From contig CM049320.1 in assembly GCA_026874595.1 (NCBI GenBank), positions 42,726,714-42,790,713 of the forward strand: a stretch of DNA of 64,000 bases, in the 5' to 3' direction. Under the pieces are notes generated by a model. That model was given only the letters and a program-made list of their open reading frames with translations. It had not been told where the DNA came from and ran no database searches. This document shows positions 28,201-34,200 of the stretch, piece by piece. The DNA is from Sipunculus nudus. Lineage: Eukaryota > Annelida > Sipuncula > Golfingiida > Sipunculidae. The position numbers and the translations under genes are program-made. The stretch's first letter is position 1, and every line of letters begins with the position of its first letter.

Positions 28201-31200
28201 AAATAGTTCCCAACTCTCTCTCTTTCTCTTTCTCTCTCTCTCTCTGTTAGCAGAACTGGCAATCTCCCCTGATCTAAAATCAGTCCAAATGTTGTTTTAA
28301 ATTCATTATAGAACCATTAAATATATATTATTTTGACTGAAAGTCACCTGAGCTATAGCAATCACTCTTCGTCCGTCGTCTGTCCGTCCGGTCAAATCGT
28401 TACCCCTAGACCTAGAAACATCTTACTGAACACCTATATAGGTCTACAAAATCTTGAATCTTGAATTAGGTCTCTGTTACCCATATACTCCGAGGTATGG
28501 GGCTCGTAAGTCCCCCCCCCCCCCGGCAGAATAATTGAAAATTTAATACAAAAGCTCCAGTTTCTGAATAACAAATGCATTGCAGGCTATGATTCTTTGC
28601 ATGCAGATTTATCATGGAGTTCTTCATCAGCTCCTCCAGGCTGGTGGCGCCATCTGTATTTTTTTTTGATTTTTTTACGATTTTTAATTCTGGTGGGTAC
28701 TTATAAGCCCCATAGCTTGGAGCATTTGGGTAACAGTGACCTAATTTCAGGTTTCCAAGAAGACTTTTCATGGACCTCCCTGGTCAAGTAAGAAGGTTCT
28801 AGGACCAGTGGTTGCGATTTGTGTTCTGTTAACCGACGACCGCATCATGAAAGGTCTCAAAAAGAGAGAAGAAAAATGTTAATTTTTTTTTAATTGATAT
28901 GGCTCCACCAGTCAGAATCATGATCATCAATGCATTAGTTGTTCAGATACTGCAGTATTTGTATCAAATTTGCAATTATTCTCGGGGGTACATTTGAGCC
29001 CGTTAGTTCGAAGAATTCAGGTAAAAGAGACCTAATTTCAGGTTTGCTGAAGAGAACTTTGAGAAGAACTCTCAGGATTCAAAGTTAGAAAATTTTAGGT
29101 CCAATGTGTCCTTTCAGCAGATGACCACATCTTAAAGGTTTAAAAATATAGAAATAAATGCTTAAATATTCGAAAAAAAAATCCAGATGGCGCCACCAAT
29201 CAGCAGGAACTGAAGTAACACTCCATGATCAATATATATACAAAGAATCATGGTGATTAATGAATAGGTTGTTCAGATACTGGAGATTTGTATCAAATTT
29301 TCAATTATTCTCGGGGGTACTTTTGAGCCAGTTAGCTCAAAGTATACAGGTAACAGAGACCTAATTTCAGGTTTCCAAAGAGACGTTTCATGGGCCTCCC
29401 TGGATGTCAAATAAGAAGATTCCAGGTACGGTGGTTTTGATTTGTGCCCTGTTAACAGAAAACCACGTCTTTAAAGTTCTCGAAAACAGAGAGAAAAAAA
29501 TCTTTAAAAAATCGAAAAAAAATACAGGTAGCGCCACCAGTCTGCAGAAGCTGATGAAACATTCAATGACCAATATCCATGGAAAGAATTCATTGTGATC
29601 AATGCATTAGTTGTTCAGATACTGGAGCTTTTGTATCAATTTTTCCATTATTCTGGGGGGTTCTTCGAAGCCCCATAGCTCAGAGGTTATGGGTAACAGA
29701 TTCCTAATTTTAGGTTTCCAAGGAGATTTTTCATGGGCCTCCCTGCATGTCGAGAAACAAGATTCTAGGTCCAGTCATTACGATTTGTGCCCTGTTAACA
29801 GGTGATCGCATCATGGAGTGTTCAATCAGTTCCTGCAGACTGTTGGCGCCACCTATATTTTTTTCGATTTTTTACGCATTTTTTTCTCTATTTTTTTGAG
29901 ACACTTAAATGAAGCGGTTGTCCGTTATCGTGACATAAATCGTAACCATTTGAACTGGAATCTTGTAACTTGACATCCAGGGAGATCTATAAGTATTCTC
30001 TTCGGAAACTTGAAATTAAATCTTTGTTACCAATATCATTTAAGTTATGGGGCTTGCAGTTGCCCCGAGAAAAATTTAAAATTTCATACAAAACTGATGC
30101 ACTGTTCACCATGATTCTCTGCATGCATAATGATCATGGGGTGTTCCATAAGTTCCTGCAAACTGTTGGTGCCACCTGTGTTTTTTTTTTGATTTTATAA
30201 TTATTTTTTTTTCTCCGTTTTTGAGAACTTTAAAGACGTGGTCGTCTGTCAACAGGACACATAAGACCTAAAATCTTCTAAATTTGAATCCTGAGAGGTT
30301 CATGGATAATTTTCCTGGAGACCTGAAATTATGTCGATGTTACAACATTTGATACAAATACTCCAGTATCGGAATAACTAATACATTGATGGCCATGATT
30401 ATTTGCGTGCATTTGATCACGGAGTGTTTCATCAGTTCGTGCAGATAAGTGGCGCCTTCTTATTTTATTGGTTTTAGACATTTTTTTCTCTATTTTTGAA
30501 ACCTTTAAACGAAGCAGTCTGGCTGTTCATAGGACACTAACTGAAACCGTTGACCTAGAATTTTCTAACTGTACATCCAGGGAAGTCCTGGATGGCAAAT
30601 CTCCTTGGAAACCTGAAATTGGGTCATATTGACCTAAATTCTGCAAAATATGTGAAAGAACATGATTTGAGCATCCTATAGGACAGACTAGCATGATTGT
30701 TTACGGATCCAAGTTAGATCCAAGGGGGGAGGGGGTCGTGCCCCCAGTGGTTGTAAGTGTTACATTTACCCCTTACCACTGCGTCACTCTTCAAAGTTTT
30801 CCAGTTTAAACAAAATGTAACCCAGTCCTGGCTCTCTGCTACTGAGTCACGGTGTCTCATAGTCAAAGTACTCATTTGTTCATGTATATACCTGCATGCG
30901 ATGATATGTACTCTCCTGAAAGTTGATGTATAAGTCTCTGGCAGAGGGTCAGTAACTGTTTAATGATGAGGAAACAAGTTTAAACATTGATGTAGTCGAG
31001 TCCACACTATCCGAGTCCATAACAAATCTCCGCATTAAAAGAAACTGAAGGAGTTAAATTTGAAATTATCCTGTGTTTTTATGTTAATTTATAATTATAC
31101 ATGCATATACCTTTACTTGAATATTTAGTTACATTAATCTCCCGATGCAGAGCTAAAGCTTGGTAAATAAATTATTTTTTTATAATATTTTGTTATAATG

Positions 31201-34200
31201 TCGCATTATTTATATAATTCTTCGTATTATTTGACAAAGCTTTTTTTACTACTCGACTCGAGATGTTTTTGGCCTGATTTCCCGCATAGACCTACAAGTC
31301 AGAATCCAGGACCCTCGAGTCCAAGTCCAAATAGTGCGCGTATATGCGTATATATGCATGAACTGGCAGACTAAAGGGGTGTGTCCATGCATGTGCGCGT
31401 ATATACGTGAAAGATATGCGTGAAAAAAACTATTAATTTTTTTAATAAAAATCAAATTAAGTTCTTTAGGCCTTCCATGTATATAAATAACTTGTCAATT
31501 AAATATTTCGGGACTGTGGATTAGCACAGAGCAGTATAAGTGACGGTACTTGACACGATCTTAATTCAATTATCATAAGATGTGATCATGAGAATATTAA
31601 TGAATGACTAATTATTGTCCCTTTACGTGAAAATCACTCCAGTGATCAATGACATGACACATGACAAAAATACCGAAAATCATCACTACCGAAGGACAAA
31701 TAAATGTACATTATTGAATTATTGAGCTGTTCTTTAATCAAATGAATACATGTAAATGTCGGTTATAATGCCTTTATATTTTACAGATACTCGGTCTTTA
31801 TTCCTCCCCTGTCGGTCTGGATGTTGGCAATATTATAACCACAACATCTGTTATGTCATAATATTGACTATTAAGTACACGTACAAAGAAGAACTAATTA
31901 ATCATGGCTGTCATTTAAAGAAACTATACATTAATCTTAATACATTTAGTGGTCACATCGTTTGTTGATTAACATATATAACAAATAAATATATAATATT
32001 GCATTATATGACCGCGCGTATATACGCTGTCGTCGGGAGGTGTTTGGAGAAAGGGAAGGGATAAAATGCTTGTTCTTTAGTAAATTGAAAAAGAGAAGAT
32101 GAAACAAATTCCATATACTTGTATATTTAACGGACATTGTCCACAGCCTAAAGAACTATGAGCCAGATTTTCCGCGGTTCAGCAATATTCAGACTGAACT
32201 GGAAACTTGGTGCGGAAAGTAAAATGGAAATAACCGCCCAAACACTCTTTTTTCTGCACTCAAAGCCTGTTCCAAACGATCGTACCCAAATATCTACGAT
32301 TTGTGACAAATCGGATGTGTCATCCTGGCATTTAGCTGCGAAGCTGAAAGATCGTTGTGAGTCGAGTAAAACCCGTATTGTTTTCTATTTTGGGGGAAGG
32401 ACGACTATAGCTCTTGTTTTGTTAAAACGCAGAGGACATTCTAATGACAACAATATCGAAAAAGTTGTCCTTCGCAGTTATTCTTTTTTTTTTAACAATA
32501 TTCATATAACCAAGATGACATGAATTGTAATTTACACCTCTGGTTATTTTTTTTCGGGAATGAAACTACAAAAAAAACATTATTATACCAGAGTAAGTGA
32601 CAGTAGTACTATAACCATACTTAGCCCTGTTCTGCGGGTGGTTTTCTTCTGTTTATAAAGCGCTGAGCATACTTATATACACAATGATTTACGCATCATG
32701 AGAAAGAGTGTACACACGGAACACGGATCGCCTTGCTCAGCAATAAAATGGATGCGTCAATAAGGAAAGACTATTACGAATACATACTTCAGTGTATAGT
32801 AATCTAAACATACTACCTATGAGATTCTTAATTTTTACTTGAACTTCACATTGTAATGTTCATTGCTAGACTCACGTGTTTCACATTGGTTTCCGATGTA
32901 ACCGTCCTTACACTGACACGTCCCGTCCTCCTTGTTACATCTCTCGTCCTTACAGTTGACGGAACAGTTGTGTTGGCAATTATCACCCCACCTTCCATCC
33001 ATACAGCTTATACTGGAACCTGGTAAAACTAATGGTGAAAGTTGACGTTATACTTACAGATATACGATACGGATAAGGGGGTGAGGACAATCCGAGTCCT
33101 TGAGGTTCGAGTCCAATCATGATAATAATGAGATAATCATGCAAATGTTATGTTGGTTTACAAGTGACCTTTACTTGAATAACGCTTAATCCCTTATGCA
33201 GACCTAAAACTTAGATAGTCTTGGTATATATATTCTTTTTTTTTTAATTCTATTGTTAGATCACCCATTAGCACAATTTTTATACAATATGTAACAGAGT
33301 TTTCGTTTCTATTTGACTTTAGATGGACTCTGATTTCTCGAGTCCCTATCTCCGAGTCCAAATACAAGTCCGAGTCTAGGAGCCTCGAGTCAAAATTCTA
33401 GTCCAAGTTGGGACTCGAGTCCTAAATTTCACTGTTTCTAATTGTTCTGTCAAACTAGCATCATCTAAGACAGCTTCTGTGATCCGACGGCAGATTATTC
33501 ACTAATATCTTGTTCTCGGACAGTCTGTAGTATGAGCCGGCAAACGACCAGCAATCGGAAGGCCATGGGTTCGATTCCTATACTCAGTTATCTAACTTTG
33601 TGTATTCTTGTTCTTTATTTCTATGGGCCAGTACAGTAATTACGGACTCGAGGCATGGAATTACGTTTCGTTTTACATATTTCAGTGGCAAACATAATTT
33701 ATGTGGTTGTCAATCTTATTACCCATGTCTATGTGCGGTAAGAAATTCCACAAACATGTAAGGAGATTGACCAATATATCCTCAGTTGTTGATATTGGTG
33801 CTTTAAGAGCACACACAAATAAATCTAAAGATTTGTTTGGTTACTTCAAGTGACAGCGTACTTATGAGGAATTAAAAAAATAACAAATAGGGTTGTTGCT
33901 TCATCTCATGTCAGAGGAGAAGGTAACTTTGGGAGTTTAATAAATAAATACTTATGGGCCTAAAGAAACACTTTGAGATCAAAAGGACATCAATAACAAA
34001 TGGGAATTAAGGCAATCTCTACTGTAATGTAGATTTTTCTATATTTTTGAACATTCAAAAATTTAAAACATCCTGTATAACTGATGCTACGGGAGGAAAT
34101 TTTCAAAAATAATAAATATTGTGCTATTACGTACCTCTTGTACCTGTCACCAACACCTCACACACACACAACGCACTGGTTCCTTGACCGGTGTTTCTTC

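Noticed and set aside
32158-32523. Plus-strand frame of 121 codons in an intron of the receptor gene
   Set aside because: It has an ATG and ordinary composition but no motif, signal or homology cue; chance is the simpler reading, though a small gene cannot be excluded.
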